Below are positions 25,603-36,849 of a stretch of DNA of 64,000 nt, in pieces; positions within the stretch are counted from its first letter, which is position 1; the number at the start of each line of letters is the position of its first letter. The stretch spans positions 24,852,766-24,916,765 of the forward strand of contig OX387184.1 of the NCBI GenBank assembly GCA_947561395.2, read 5' to 3'. The stretch is from Buxus sempervirens. Taxonomy: Eukaryota; Streptophyta; Magnoliopsida; Buxales; Buxaceae. The translations under genes were made by a program, and so were the position numbers. Below the pieces are notes generated by a model. That model did no database searches, was not told the origin of the DNA, and was given only the letters and a program-made list of their open reading frames with translations.

Positions 25603-25802
25603 TAGGGGCGGAGCTACATATAGGATAGGGTGGGCGGCAACCCACCCTAAAATTACAAAAACCTATTGTAATTGCTTATAAATATACAGTTTGCCCTCTC
25701 TATAATTTTTTACTTTGCCCACAATCTTTTTGATTTCAACCAGTTATTTTCCATTCTTTGTTGCACTGCCCACCTTGAATGAAAATCCTGGCTCCGCCAT
25801 TG
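25603..25802. mobile_element. hAT-type MITE with GGCGGAGC ends
   Basis: This 200-bp element begins TAGGGGCGGAGC and ends GCTCCGCCATTG. It is flanked by near-identical 8-bp repeats (GCGAGTGT at 25595-25602, ACGAGTGT at 25803-25810). Its size, ends and duplication fit a short hAT MITE. It is non-coding. Confidence 0.65.
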
Positions 25803-25810
25803 ACGAGTGT

Positions 25811-26637
25811 ACGTGTATATTGACTATGTGCTATAGACAAATAATGCGTGTAATGGACATACAAAGGAAAGGAAAAAAAACAAAAAAGGTCACACATGTT
25901 GGATCCATCAAAATTAGGTTTGTGGATGGTTTTCTTTTATCTCTTTTAGGTAGAATGGATTTGTTGTGGAAATGCTAAGGTTTGAGTACCAAATGACAGG
26001 AAGAGCTTAACAACTCATATGGTTCAAAGCATCTAATCAATTATTTGCCTTGACCATTGTTAATTTCATCTAATAGAATGAATCCATCAAAGCAATCCAA
26101 ATCCTAGTCTTAAATCATCATTAGTTAAGTGATCAATTAGCTGACATTATCATTAATTGTTTACGAGGTTTTTAACTTCGTCTTGAACAATTAATCAATT
26201 CTTTGCTGAAAATAGAACATTGTTGCTTGATGATGCTGATGAGGTCTTCCTCGTAATTATATCATTTGTTTAAGCACTAGATTCTTATTTTTAATTGAAT
26301 AAAAGTACCATTAATTCTCAATTACCTAGAAATGGGTGACTGAATCTGAATTATTTTAAGAAAGTATCACTAAAAGCCAATTTCCCCTTCTTTTTTCTTT
26401 GTTTAATAGTTGGTTGAATGGTTTACTCCATAAAATATCATTGACATTGAAAACTCCAGGTCTTGGCTAAGTTGGCTTTACATGGCTTAATATGCCATTA
26501 GAGGCCGGCACTTTCAGTACTACACAGGCAAATTACACAACCGATTATGAATAATTACTTGGTACATAAAATTCTTTAACAAATATTAATGGGCACCATG
26601 TGAAATATAATCTATTGGTTTTTCTCACGTACACACA
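25811..26637. other. gene-free AT-rich spacer
   Basis: Nothing recognisable lies here beyond AT-rich sequence. Confidence 0.4.
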
Positions 26638-27096
26638 TACTAGAAGGGGTGCACGTGCAGTACTAAACGCGTGTAGGAAGGGACGGAGCAAGGCAATGTT
26701 GGAAGGAATAGTTGCAAAAATGGTTGTTAGTTTTTGGAAAAAGTTGAGGCAGCTTTGACCGTTCTACCATTTTATTAATAAATCTTTTGAATAGTATGAG
26801 AGGGCTGTTTTGGAAAGCTGCGTATTTTGTTCGGCACAATTCTCAAGGGGCCTCTTCTCATTATATATACTAGCAGGGGTGCATGTGGAAAGAGGAGAAG
26901 TGGGGAGAAAGAGAATGGAGAGAGGAGAATTGGGGGCAGTTACAAACTAACTATTTTTGTACGAAAATGGAGAATTGAGACGGGTATAGCCCTATATTAT
27001 TGAAACCAAACTATGTAGAGGATGGGTATTTTGGGAAAGTTGTAAATTGTTTTGGGCACGCTTCCCAAGGGGCACCTCACTTTATATATATATATT
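26638..27096. repeat. two tandem copies of a ~225-bp repeat
   Basis: Each copy starts near CTAG(A/C)AGGGGTGCA(C/T)GTG (26,640 and 26,868). Each runs through a segment on GAATTG/AGAGGGGG and a TTGGGAAAG..GTA..TTTGTT box, and ends with CAAGGGGC(A/-)CCTC followed by TATATA. The hairpin-like GCACGTG..CGCGTG start recalls Helitron ends, but neither 5' TC nor CTRR ends could be fixed. Confidence 0.45.
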
Positions 27097-27515
27097 AACT
27101 CCGGTGACTATGGAGAATTTGAGTTGATGTGCAAATTTTTAAATGGGTTCATTGATTTCAAATTAACTAAGCAAAAGATCCTTAGGATACAAATTTGAAA
27201 AAAAAACTGCAACGGTAATTAATCTGATGATATAAAGAGGCACCGATGTTTGTGACGAACGTGGAAATACGCACATTGGGCTTGGGTAGGTTTTAGGCCG
27301 ATGTTGTTTAACAGTGAGAATGAGGAATTAATATGTCAAAAAGCAAGTGGTCCAATTCACGTAGGCAGGGCTCTTCATCGGTCAAACGTCCCACCCTGCC
27401 TGGGATGGCCGGCCCATTCTTCGATAAGCTTGGTAATTTTGTTTATTGTCAACAAGAAGCCCAATCAAGGCGGATTGGTCAACCAAGAGATTTTTCGACC
27501 TTGTCCGATGTTCTT

Positions 27516-27520
<5 letters not shown>

Positions 27521-27588
<68 letters not shown>
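27521..27588. repeat. (TA)n microsatellite
   Basis: A nearly pure AT dinucleotide run of about 68 bp interrupts the first duplication copy. The Ile-Tyr reading frames through it are artefacts. Confidence 0.95.
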
Positions 27589-27596
<8 letters not shown>

Positions 27597-27850
27597 TTGT
27601 ATGAATCTGGGATTTACCGGTAGGGGGACCGGCACATAATCGAGACTCACGCGAGCTTGGGGTGAGGGTGGGATTAGAACTCGAGACCTGGCTATTACCA
27701 GAACAAGTCTTTACCTGGGATGGCTGGCCCATTCTTGGATAAGCTTGGTAATTTTGTTTGTTGACCACAAAAAGCCCAATCAAGGCGGATTGGTCAACCA
27801 AGAGATTTTTCGACCTTGTCCGATGTTCTTCCTATAAATTAGACATAATA

Positions 27851-28004
27851 TAGATTGTATGAATCGGGGATTTACAGGTAGGGGACCGGCACATAGTCGA
27901 GACTCACGCACGCTTGGGGTGAGGGTGGGATTAGAACTCGAGACTTGGCTATTACCAGAACAAGTCTTTAGACTCTTTACCACTAGAGCAGGTGGCGCCC
28001 TCAT
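27851..28004 (-). mobile_element. tRNA-derived SINE
   Basis: On the minus strand the element starts GGGCGCCACCTGCTCTAG, followed by a degenerate A box (AGTGGTAAAGAG) and a B-box-like GAGTTCTAATCC. These mark an internal Pol III promoter. It is bounded by perfect 13-bp repeats ATTAGACATAATA at 27838-27850 and 28005-28017, the usual LINE-type target duplication. A headless copy lies at 27590-27709. Confidence 0.7.
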
Positions 28005-28017
28005 ATTAGACATAATA

Positions 28018-28566
28018 ATATGATAAACTTATTAGAGGAGGTAAGTATTTCCATGTCGAGGAGGTTGTAAGGACCCAAAGAGTTTCCTTAAATTTTCTAA
28101 GATTCAAGTATCAAAATCAAAAACTTTTTGCAAAAATTTTGCAAAAAAAAAAAAAGAAAAAGAAAAATACACAAGCCTTCCTTGTAGGTTTGGTGAGATC
28201 GATTAAAAATAGCTCCCCATGTTTTTCAAAAGAATGACCTTGTTGGATGTAACTACACTTATTCATAATGAAAGGTTTTAACTTAAAAATTCTTTCAAAA
28301 AATTATATCTTGAAGATGAGGCCATTTTTTTTTTTTAAGAAAAGGAAATTAACCAAGTGTTCCTGATGACATCCCCTAAGTATTCCTGATATTATCCCAC
28401 CATGCATCTGCTTTCTTCTGCAACACGAAGGTTGCAAGTTTGATCCTGCTCTCAGTCGGGCACTCCATGCCCCTAAATATCTTCTCCAATCTTGTAATCC
28501 ACTCATGGGAATACAAGATTGAAAATGATTGAGATAGGTATTTCCAAGTTAGTACACAATAGAAAT
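28018..28566. other. gene-free spacer; possible second SINE fragment
   Basis: The stretch at about 28,415-28,510 contains AAGGTTGCAAGTTTGATCC, which looks like a B box, but no clear head or target duplication. Otherwise it is AT-rich with A-runs. Confidence 0.3.
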
Positions 28567-28727
28567 ACTCCCAATGAATCTTTTTTTTTTTAAAATAATT
28601 AAAATTCAGTTAGCAATGATCTGAGTTTTAACTTTGAGGGAACCTTTATCAAAATAATTTATTTTTTAGTGTTATTTTACTATTACAATCGAACTCTTCC
28701 AAGAATGCCCTTATACCACTCACTCAC
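28567..28727. mobile_element. left arm of fold-back MITE split by the LTR element
   Basis: AAAATAATTAAAATTCAGTT near 28,580 and ATCAAAATAATTTATTTTTTAG through ACTATTACAA near 28,650-28,690 are the inverted copies of sequences at 50,540-50,640. The 21.7-kb retroelement sits between the arms. The arm is about 150 bp and non-coding. Confidence 0.75.
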
Positions 28728-28825
28728 TGTAGACACCCCAAATTGCACTAAAATGAGAAAATAATTGAAAATATTAATTTTTGAAACAGGCCAAAAATGT
28801 ATGAAAATCAATAATTTGAGCCTTG

Positions 28826-28947
28826 TCCGTATTGTATCTACGGGCTAAGCGCGCCCGGATTTTGTACACGGGCATGCAGCGCCCGTAATACATGTATGGA
28901 CACCATTGGACCGTAAATAATTTACGGGCGCATCAGACTCGTGCGAG
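28826..28947. promoter_or_regulatory. palindromic CCGTA/TACGG module in the 5' LTR
   Basis: It contains TCCGTA, TACGGGC, GCGCCCGG, CACGGGC, GCGCCCGTA, GGACCGTA and TTACGGGC within 120 bp, about 185 bp upstream of the LTR TATA box. The duplicate in the 3' LTR is at 48748-48868. Confidence 0.75.
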
Positions 28948-29129
28948 TTTTATTCTTCTCTCGATTTCTGAGCATTATCTTTAGTCCAATATCCCTTTAA
29001 ATGAGCGAATTATATATTTTATTCGTGTGAAATATCTTTGTGGATAAAGGATGGGCATGATCTTGTGTTTAACTCAAACTGAAACTCTATCTTGCCAAAC
29101 CTTGGACCAACCATGCCCCTGGGTTTGCC

Positions 29130-29139
29130 TATAAATAGA
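29130..29139 (+). promoter_or_regulatory. LTR TATA box
   Basis: CTATAAATAG is followed by GAGGGCC. The same sequence is at 49051-49060 in the 3' LTR. It probably marks the U3/R junction about 30 bp upstream of the transcript start. Confidence 0.7.
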
Positions 29140-30507
29140 GGGCCTTTCCTCAAGCAAAGGGCCACGAAAATTTGAAGTCTAAGAAGCTCCAAGAGAAGAG
29201 AGGAATCTCTGCTGCTTTGCTTGCTCAATCCAGGTAAGTCCCTTTTCCCTTTTATTTTCTGTCTTCAATTCTAGAAGTAATAGGATCTTCTCTATTGCTG
29301 TAGAATAAGGCCATATTTTGTATTAGTATTCCTAAACTTGTCTCTAAGTACCTCAAGAGTCTCTCTAGCCGTAAAACGTGAAGAGAGAGCTAGGGGAAAA
29401 GAGAACAGGTGGATCCCTAGAATAGAACCCTATATATGTTTTTCTCCTAAAGCCTGTGATTGTGTTTGTATACCCAAACCTATCTCCAAGTACCTCAAGA
29501 ATCCTCTCTAGCCGTAAAACGTGAAGAGAGAGCTAGGGAAAAAGAGAACAGGTGGATCCGTAGGGTAGACCCCCATGTGCTCTAATCTGTGAGATGTGGT
29601 TGCTTTGATATCTTGATCATGTTTTAATGCTTTTTAGGATGAATCTGAACGAATCCATGAATCTATGATGTTTATAGCATGAGATCCCCTCTTTTTGCTA
29701 AAATTTGGATTTTTGCCACTTTTGCACCTACAGCACTGTTTTTGTGATTTTTGTGATTTTAGGCTAAGATCTTGGATCTATCATGATCAATATGGTAGAT
29801 CTGGATCCAGAAGCCTGAAAATAACCTCTAGGGTTTCATGAAGTTGTTTTTAAATCCTCTTTCATTATTGAGAGAAGACCCTATGGTCTAAATTCTCCCA
29901 TTTTGATGTTCTTCATCAATGTGGGTATTTTTGGTTTTTATTTCTTGATTTAATGTGAAATTTGGACTATATCTATGTCCTGGACTATTCAAGTTCAATT
30001 TTGAAATATTTTATAAAAATCATATTTTTCTAGATTTCTAGAATTTGACTTGAAGCCAGATTTTTGAAGATTTCACTTTAAATTGATTTTATCTCAATTT
30101 TATTTTAATCATGAAACCCTAGGAATGGTATGATCATATTTGAGAGTTCTGAATCAATCAGACTATTCATATGAAAAAACCATATATTTTTGTCTTTTTC
30201 GTGATTTTTCCTGATTTTTATAGCAAGCCTTTTTTCTTTGAAAAACATGAACAATACCTGGCAACCACCTTGTGTGGATGAATAGGGGTGCCTAACACCT
30301 TCCCCTGTTTATAACCTAATCCCCTTACCCATCTCTGGTTGTTTTTTTTAGGAGGGTTATTTTTACCCTAAAATTGCCTTTTGTGCTTATTTAATATTTT
30401 GGTGTCCATTCACACCTAAACTGAATGGTGGCGACTCTTTGTTTTATTTAATCCCGTGTGATGATTGAGGAAGTCTTGGATTTTGATTTTTTCCCGTGTC
30501 TCACAAC

Positions 30508-30526
30508 TGGCGACTCTGCTGGGGAC
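30508..30526 (+). promoter_or_regulatory. primer binding site
   Basis: TGGCGACTCTGCTGGGGAC starts 3 bp after the 5' LTR. It is of the TGGCGACTC..CTGGGG type used by Tat/Ogre elements, complementary to the 3' end of a plant tRNA, probably tRNA-Arg. The first ten bases also occur inside each LTR about 80 bp before its end. Confidence 0.75.
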
Positions 30527-31712
30527 TTGAGGATTTCAGCCTTTTTGGTGTTTGTTCATGTTTTTGATTTTTTTTTGATTTGCTTGCTATTTTGTGTTCT
30601 TAAGCATGTTGAGTATATTTTAAATCTGAATTATTGCTTAAGAATTCATGGGGGTAGAAACATGCTTAATTTTGATTTATAGGATTGTTTCTACAAACAT
30701 GCGTAGGGGAGGTTCGTTTTGCTGAACCATGTTTTTTTCTTGCTATAGCATGTTTTAATTTTCAGCATGATCTCCATGATGATTTTTTGGTGTATAACAT
30801 GATCATATGTTTGCATGATTAGATGATTTTTTATGAGCATGTTTTAGGTGCTATAGGAACTGCTTTGTGTATTTGTTTACTTTATATATGCTTTCATATT
30901 ATGCCTTGGTTTGTTTATGCATGGCTACGAAAAGAGTGGCAAGGGTTTGGGACATTGTGAATGCACCTTATTTTTACAATGCACTGTGCACCTTTTATTT
31001 ATTACACAGCCTACCCTTAACCCATAGGAAGTTGAACCCGAATGTGTGTAGCTTTGTGCAACGAGGTCGATACTTCGGAAAGCGAAAGTGAAAACATTCA
31101 CCTTAGAACTTTGAGCTAATGATGCGATGATAATGTGGATCTGTGATTCTGGTCATCACTAGGCTTGAGTGATAAGTTGCCATTAAGCCAAAACCCAAAA
31201 CCCTTACGCTTGAAGGTGGAGTTACACGTTTTTGGCTAAAGTACACAATTACGTGGGGATATGGGCTTGTAATTGTGGGAAGGCCATTTGCATGGCTTAC
31301 AAACCAGGGCATAATGCGGATGCCATATTGAAGGTAAACAAGGTAACAAGGTAATCCTATTGTTTTGCATTATTTTCATGTCATAGGGGTGTCATGGTGC
31401 CCATTGGTTCGGGATAAAATTGGTCCCAAAATATGCATGTTTTCTAAAATTGGTGCAACCCATAGGAAGAGTTTCTAACTCTGTTTAGAATCAATCCTAC
31501 CCAATGTTCATACAAGAGGCAACAAAAGGGTACCAAATTCTAGATTATGGAGTCGATTCAGAGGGTACATGTGCCCTCCTAAGCATGTGTTTTAGCAAAA
31601 AGGCCAAGGTCCACTTTGGGACAGTTTAGAAGCCTTGCACTGGGTGAACCGTATGTTTGGATGAGCAATTAAAGTGATCAAACCATGTAAAAACTGGAAA
31701 AATATAACAGAG

Positions 31713-31860
31713 TTCCGTAAAACCGCATTCAGTACACGGGCTGGGCTTGCCCGTATTGATTATACGGTCTGGGCTCACCCGTGTTTTCCATACGGTCACG
31801 GCTTGCTCGTAATTTGAATATGGGCAGAGCTGGACCGTACTGTGTATACGGTTTTCGCGG
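31713..31860. promoter_or_regulatory. palindromic CCGTA/TACGG module in the leader
   Basis: CCGTA, CACGGGC, TTGCCCGTA, TACGGTC, TCACCCGTG, TACGGTC, GCTCGTA, GGACCGTA and TATACGG lie in 148 bp just before the stem-loop array. This is the most extended of the copies. Confidence 0.7.
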
Positions 31861-31984
31861 AATATTCAATTTTAATCAGTTTTTCCCACTAAAATCTTCC
31901 TTTAACCTTTAAATAATGATAAAGGGAAATGAGTTTGAATAAAATGCTTCAAAAAAAAGTAATAAATAAATAAATAAAATGTGA

Positions 31985-32830
31985 GAGAAAATCCTTTGGG
32001 CCTCTGAAAGCCTTTGAATTTTAGACTTTTTCTCAAAAACTCTTTGGGCCTCTGAAAGCCTTTCCTCTGAAAGCCTTTGAATTTCAGACTTTTTCTCAAA
32101 AACTCCTTGGGCCTCTGAAAGCCTTTGAATTTCAGACTTTTTCTCAAAAACTCTTTGGGCCTCTGAAAGCTTTTGAATTTCAGACTTTTTTTTTCCAAAA
32201 ATATCCTTGGGCCTCTGAAAGCCTTTGAATTTCAGACTTTTCTCAAAAAATCCCCGGGCCTTTGAAAGCCTTTGAATTTCAGATCTTTTGGGCCTCTGAA
32301 AGCCCTTGAATTTCAGACCTTTTTTCTTTTGGGCCTCTGAAAGCCTTTGAATTTTAGATCTTTTGGGCCTCTGAAAGCCTTTGAATTTTAGACCTTTTTC
32401 TTTTGGGCCTCTGAAAGCCTTTGAATTTCAGATCTTTTGGGCCTCTGAAAGCCTTTGAATTTCAGACCTTCTTCTTTTGGGGCCTCTGAAAGCCTTTGAA
32501 TTTCAGATTTTTTGGGCCTCTGAAAGCCTTTGAATTTTAGATCTTTGAGCCTTTGAAAGCCTTTGAATTTCAGACTTTTTTCTCAAAAACTCCTTGGGCC
32601 TCTGAAAGCCTTTGAATTTCAGACTTTTATAAAAAATCCTCGGGCCTCTGAAAGCCCTTGAATTTCAGACCTTTTCCAAAAATATCCCTGGGCCTCTGAA
32701 AGCCTTTGAATTTCAGACCTTTTCCAAAAATATCCCTGGGCCTCTGAAAGCCTTTGAATTTCAGACTTTTTTCAAAAATCCCCGCGGGCCTCTGAAAGCC
32801 TTTGAATTTCAGATCATTTTCTCTTTTTGT
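31985..32830. repeat. tandem stem-loop array in the leader
   Basis: About 19 copies of GGGCCTCTGAAAGCCTTTGA + ATTTCAGA repeat at spacings of about 33-50 bp, separated by T-rich or CTCAAAAACTCC linkers of varying length. Each copy contains the inverted pair TCTGAAA / TTTCAGA around a 9-nt loop. In a few copies one pair is weakened (TTTTAGA or TTTGAAA). Minus-strand reading frames through it (SLKFKGFQRP repeats) are a by-product. Confidence 0.9.
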
Positions 32831-33055
32831 GGGACCTGTTGGAAGCCTTAGAATATTCCAACAATTCAATTTAAAAAAAAAAGAAGAAGCAAATAAAGAA
32901 AAAAATCCAAACTCGTGTTCACCCAGCTTGCACATAGGCATTCCTAGGCATGTGAATGAGATTAGATGGGCACTAATATTTTTTCCTTTATTTTGTTGCC
33001 AGGTACTAATACACTTGCAATCATAGCTCCTGTAACCAGATCAAGAGCTCGCACC

Positions 33056-34480
33056 ATGAATCCCATTGAGGCTGAAGCTGATGCTCCTCACCCAGATATT
33101 CTCTTGCTTCAGGAGCAAGTGGCAGGACTGGCCCGAATGCTAGAGAACATACTGTCAGTGCAGGCCCAACAAGTGCAAGCCCAGAACCAAGCATCCACTT
33201 CCAACCCAGCACCTCCACCACAAATCAACATTCCACCTTCGGTTCAACCTATTCCTGAACCCATCTATGAACCCACCCCTGAACCTATACTGATCAGGGA
33301 TGAGACAGTGGAGTCAGACAAAGCTAAGGAAAAGGAAAGGATGAGGGAAGAAGTTGAGAGGAAGTTCATGCACAGACTGGAAATGATCCAAGATGAACTG
33401 AGGGAAGTTAAAGGCGTGAACAACTTTGGGGGCACCAATTTTGAGGACTTATGCCTGTACCCTAATGTTAACCTGCCGGCTAAGTTCAAGTGCCCAGACC
33501 TAGATAAATATGATGGCATTGGCTGCCCCATGAGCCATCTGAAGCTGTACTGTGGTGCCTTATGCTAGTTCGGTCGAGATGAGGGTGTTCTGATCCAGCT
33601 CTTCCAAAGGAGTTTAACTGGAACTGCCTTGAGGTGGTTCGCTACTCTAGACCATGGAAAGATTAGAAGATGGAAGGACCTAGCAGATGCCTTCCTAGCT
33701 TAATACCGGTTCAATTCAGAGATCGTACCAGACAGGTACGATGTAATGAGAATGAGCAAGGGAAGGGACGAATCTGTGAGACAGTATGCCAAGAGATGGA
33801 GGGAGACGGCCTCTCAGGTCAGGCCACCTATGCTAGAACAGGAGATGATTTCCACCTTCATCAGCACATTGGGTCAACCATTCTACAGCCACCTGGTGGG
33901 TCAGACCACCACTAATTTTGCTGCCTTAGTTCAAGTGGCTGACCGAATTAAGGACGGGATCAGGTTAGGTAAAATAATTGACCACTCTGCTATGGTCAGT
34001 CAGCAAGACTCAAATCTAAAGAAAGGAAGTGGGTTGAAAAAGAATGGGAACAAGAAAGTAGGGGAAGTAAACATGGTGCAGCCACCATCAGGCCCTAATA
34101 AGCCCATACAAATCAACATACCTGCTCATTTTCCTACTCCATCTCCATCTACCCAGGCCCCTATGAGGGTTAATTTCCAGCAGTACCTTCAGACCAAAAA
34201 AGGGTTTTTACTAAGGAGGAAAAGGACGCTTATTTTGCAGCAAGGAGAAATAGGGTTTTCACTCTTATTCCAATGACTCATTCTCAGTTGTTTCCCATTT
34301 TATTGCAAGCAGGGTATATCACTTTAAGAGAGCCCAATCCGAATGCATCCAAGGGGAGAAATTTTGACCCCTCCACTACTTGCGATTACCACATGGGTGC
34401 ACCTGGGCACCCTACTGACAAGTGCTGGCCTTTGAAACATGCCATTCAGGATTTACTGGACCAGAATACCCTGTCTTTCA
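33056..34480 (+). mobile_element. gag region of the Tat element
   Basis: It encodes an N-terminal coiled coil, a proline-rich linker, a retrotransposon capsid-type domain (RDESVRQYAKRWRETASQV) and a zinc-knuckle-like motif (CDYHMGAPGHPTDKCW), as in Tat-group Gag. It is part of the broken fossil described above. Confidence 0.85.
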
Positions 34481-35199
34481 ATACGGGAGCTCCCAATCCT
34501 CCCAGAACAGACATTGGCCAAAACCCGTTGCCTCAGCATCATGGGGCAGGCCCCTCTAATGTCATAGGGATAATTTCTTCTGATAAAATAACCTTTGACC
34601 CATCCCAGTTAATTGCTCCTATAGGGACAGCGGTCAAGGTTTATTTTGACAGAATAAATAAGGATAAAGAAATAAATATAATTTCAAAAGGAAATGAGAG
34701 TGCTGCTGAGAGCATTAGTTCCTCTCTGGACCGGGTCTCATCTATCATGACCCAAATGAAGATAACCAAGCCGCCTTTGGTTATCAATTGCAGTCCATCC
34801 ACCCATTTTTCACCCATTCAGTCAAAGCCATCATTGGTCATAAACTGTGACCACTTTAATGCATCAGTCACCTCTGTAACTCCTCAACCAAAACAACTTC
34901 CACCATTGGTGGTGGACGTTCCTTCTACTCAGACTTCATCATCCAAGTCCAAACTTCCTCCCTTGGTGACAAATGTCCCTAAGCCTTCCTACTCTGAATC
35001 CGCTGTACCATGGAACTGCAGTGAAGGCTACACCACTACATTCCCTGCAGCTGAGGCAGAAAGCAAGAAAGAAGTGAACCTCATGATGAGGTCAGGAAAA
35101 TGTGTAGGGGTGGAAGAAAAACAAAAGGAGACAGAGAAGGAAAAGGAAGAAGAAAGAAATAAAGGAAATGCCAAGGTAGGGGAAGATGCCCCTCAGGTA

Positions 35200-36230
35200 A
35201 CTAGTAGTGAGGCCGCTGACCTCATTAAAATCATTAAAAAGAGTGAGTTTAATGTTGTCGAGCAGTTGAACAAAGTCCCTGCCCAGATCTCAATTCTAGG
35301 ATTATTGTTAAATTCTGAAAAACATAGGGACTCCTTGTTAAAGATACTTCAGGGGGCCCATGTACCTAAAAACATTGAACCAGACCAACTAGGCCGGATG
35401 GTTGGGCAAATTTTATCCCATAATGTCATAACTTTTTCTGAGACTGAAATCAGCCCAGCAGGGTACCATCATGTTGACCCATTGCACATAGCTGTACTCA
35501 GTAAGGGTTGCATGATAGCCCGGGTTTTAATTAATAATAGGTCGGCTCTGAATATCTGCCCAGTAATAACCTTTGTTAAGCTCGGTCTGGAGCAAAACAA
35601 AATCAAATAGAATGGAAGAATCATAAGAGCATTTGACAGCTCTAAAACACACTCCCTAAGGGAGGTTGAACTGCCGGTCACAATTGGACTGTATATTTTT
35701 AACATCACATTTGAGGTGATGGATATACCTGCAGCCTTCAACCTACTCCTAGGAAGGCCGTGGATTCATACGGCTAGGGCTATACCATCTACCCTCCACC
35801 AAAGAGTCAAATATATCAGAGGGCAAAAGGTAATTACTGTCCTAGCCGAAAATTTGGTTCCTCCCATGTGGTCCCCTGATGTACCCTATATAAACATGGA
35901 AATGACTGCTGACAAGATGGCATTTCACTCTTTCCAGTTTGAAACTATTAATTTCATACCTGGGGGGTATCAGGAAAAAGAAGGAAAATTGACCTGTGCT
36001 GAGAAAATGGTCAAGAATGTGCTAGAAAAATATAACTTTCACCCTGGAAAAGGTCTGGGGGTTAACCTGCAAGGAAGGATAGAACCGATAAAGGTTAAGA
36101 AGATGGTCCATAGAGCAGGATTGGGGTCCAAGCCAAGGAAGTGGAGAAGTCAGAAGGAAATGGAAGACATGAAATTCCCTCACATCAGGGAAACTTTTCC
36201 TAAGCTTTCTCACATGATTTAGCTGTCTCC
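35200..36230 (+). mobile_element. protease and G-patch region of the Tat element
   Basis: It encodes an aspartic-protease-type segment and the downstream FNLLLGRPWIH motif, then a G-patch-like segment around NFHPGKGLGVNLQGR. A G-patch after the protease is known in several plant Ty3/gypsy groups. It is a fossil. Confidence 0.75.
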
Positions 36231-36849
36231 TCCTGAGGATCAGTCCAAACCCCCATACTACAATGTCAACCCATTCCAGAAACCCAAGTCCTCAATCGTG
36301 CAACCATATGTTCCACCTCCACCCCCACGAGCATTAGGTGGGCCTGGACCACAGGCAGAACAGGAGCGTGATTTCTCTGAGGACATTGGAGCATTTTTTG
36401 CCATGACAGAAGGCAACAAAGAAGAAGGAGCAGAGGAGCTACCTTTTATTGATTGGGCTGCAGTAGAAGTTCCATCTGGAACTAGCCCTACAGAAGAAGC
36501 AGGAGATGCAACTCACCCAGTATTGGTGATTTCAGATGCAGACCCTGAGCTTGAGGAGCAGGCTTGTATCCCTGCCCCAGATTCTTTTATTTTGAACAAT
36601 TGGGAGGAAACTCCCCTTACTTTTGAAGCCGCGTTTGTTTGGCAAACAGACATGGCTTCCAAAAAAAAAACTCCATTAGTAGAATGCCCTTTTCCTGAAG
36701 GTTTTAATGAGCCTTCGTCTTCAGGGAAATATTTTGTAGAAGGCTCTCAAAAAACACAAAAAGATTTTCCAATTTTTTATAGAAAAGATAAATTTTTAAA
36801 AAGGTCCAAACCATTTATGAACCATATAAGCAAACGGAATTGGACCGGG

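Larger units (their letters stand above)
27400..28004. repeat. local tandem duplication carrying a SINE
   Basis: A unit of about 120 bp of flank (TGGGATGG.CGGCCCATTCTT to GATGTTCTTCCTATA) plus SINE sequence occurs twice: 27400-27520 with 27590-27709, and 27710-27836 with 27851-28004. The first SINE copy stops abruptly where the second flank begins. Between its flank and SINE a (TA)n has grown. Confidence 0.65.
28728..30505 (+). repeat. 5' LTR
   Basis: It is 1,778 bp and runs from TGTAGACACC to GTGTCTCACA. It holds a palindromic CCGTA/TACGG module (28826-28947), a TATA box (CTATAAATAG, 29130-29139) and two near-identical 100-bp segments with CTCTAGCCGTAAAACGTGAA (about 29,340-29,580). It matches the 3' LTR closely over its whole length. 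Confidence 0.95.
30527..33055 (+). other. long untranslated leader of the retroelement
   Basis: This is 2.5 kb between PBS and gag. It is T-rich near 30,530-30,900, holds a copy of the CCGTA/TACGG module at 31713-31860, and then a long tandem stem-loop array. I see no coding region I would support. Confidence 0.6.

Noticed and set aside
26638-27096. Helitron ends in the tandem ~225-bp repeats
   Set aside because: Hairpin-like GCACGTG..CGCGTG strings are suggestive, but no 5' TC/3' CTRR pair or AT insertion site could be fixed.
27301-27650. Reading frames with long Ile-Tyr runs
   Set aside because: They are caused by the (TA)n microsatellite.
28396-28510. Second tRNA-type SINE (B-box-like AAGTTTGATCC)
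   Set aside because: No A box, head or flanking target duplication.
31902-32941. Minus-strand frames with SLKFKGFQRP repeats
   Set aside because: They are by-products of the leader tandem array; frames are interrupted and lack start context.
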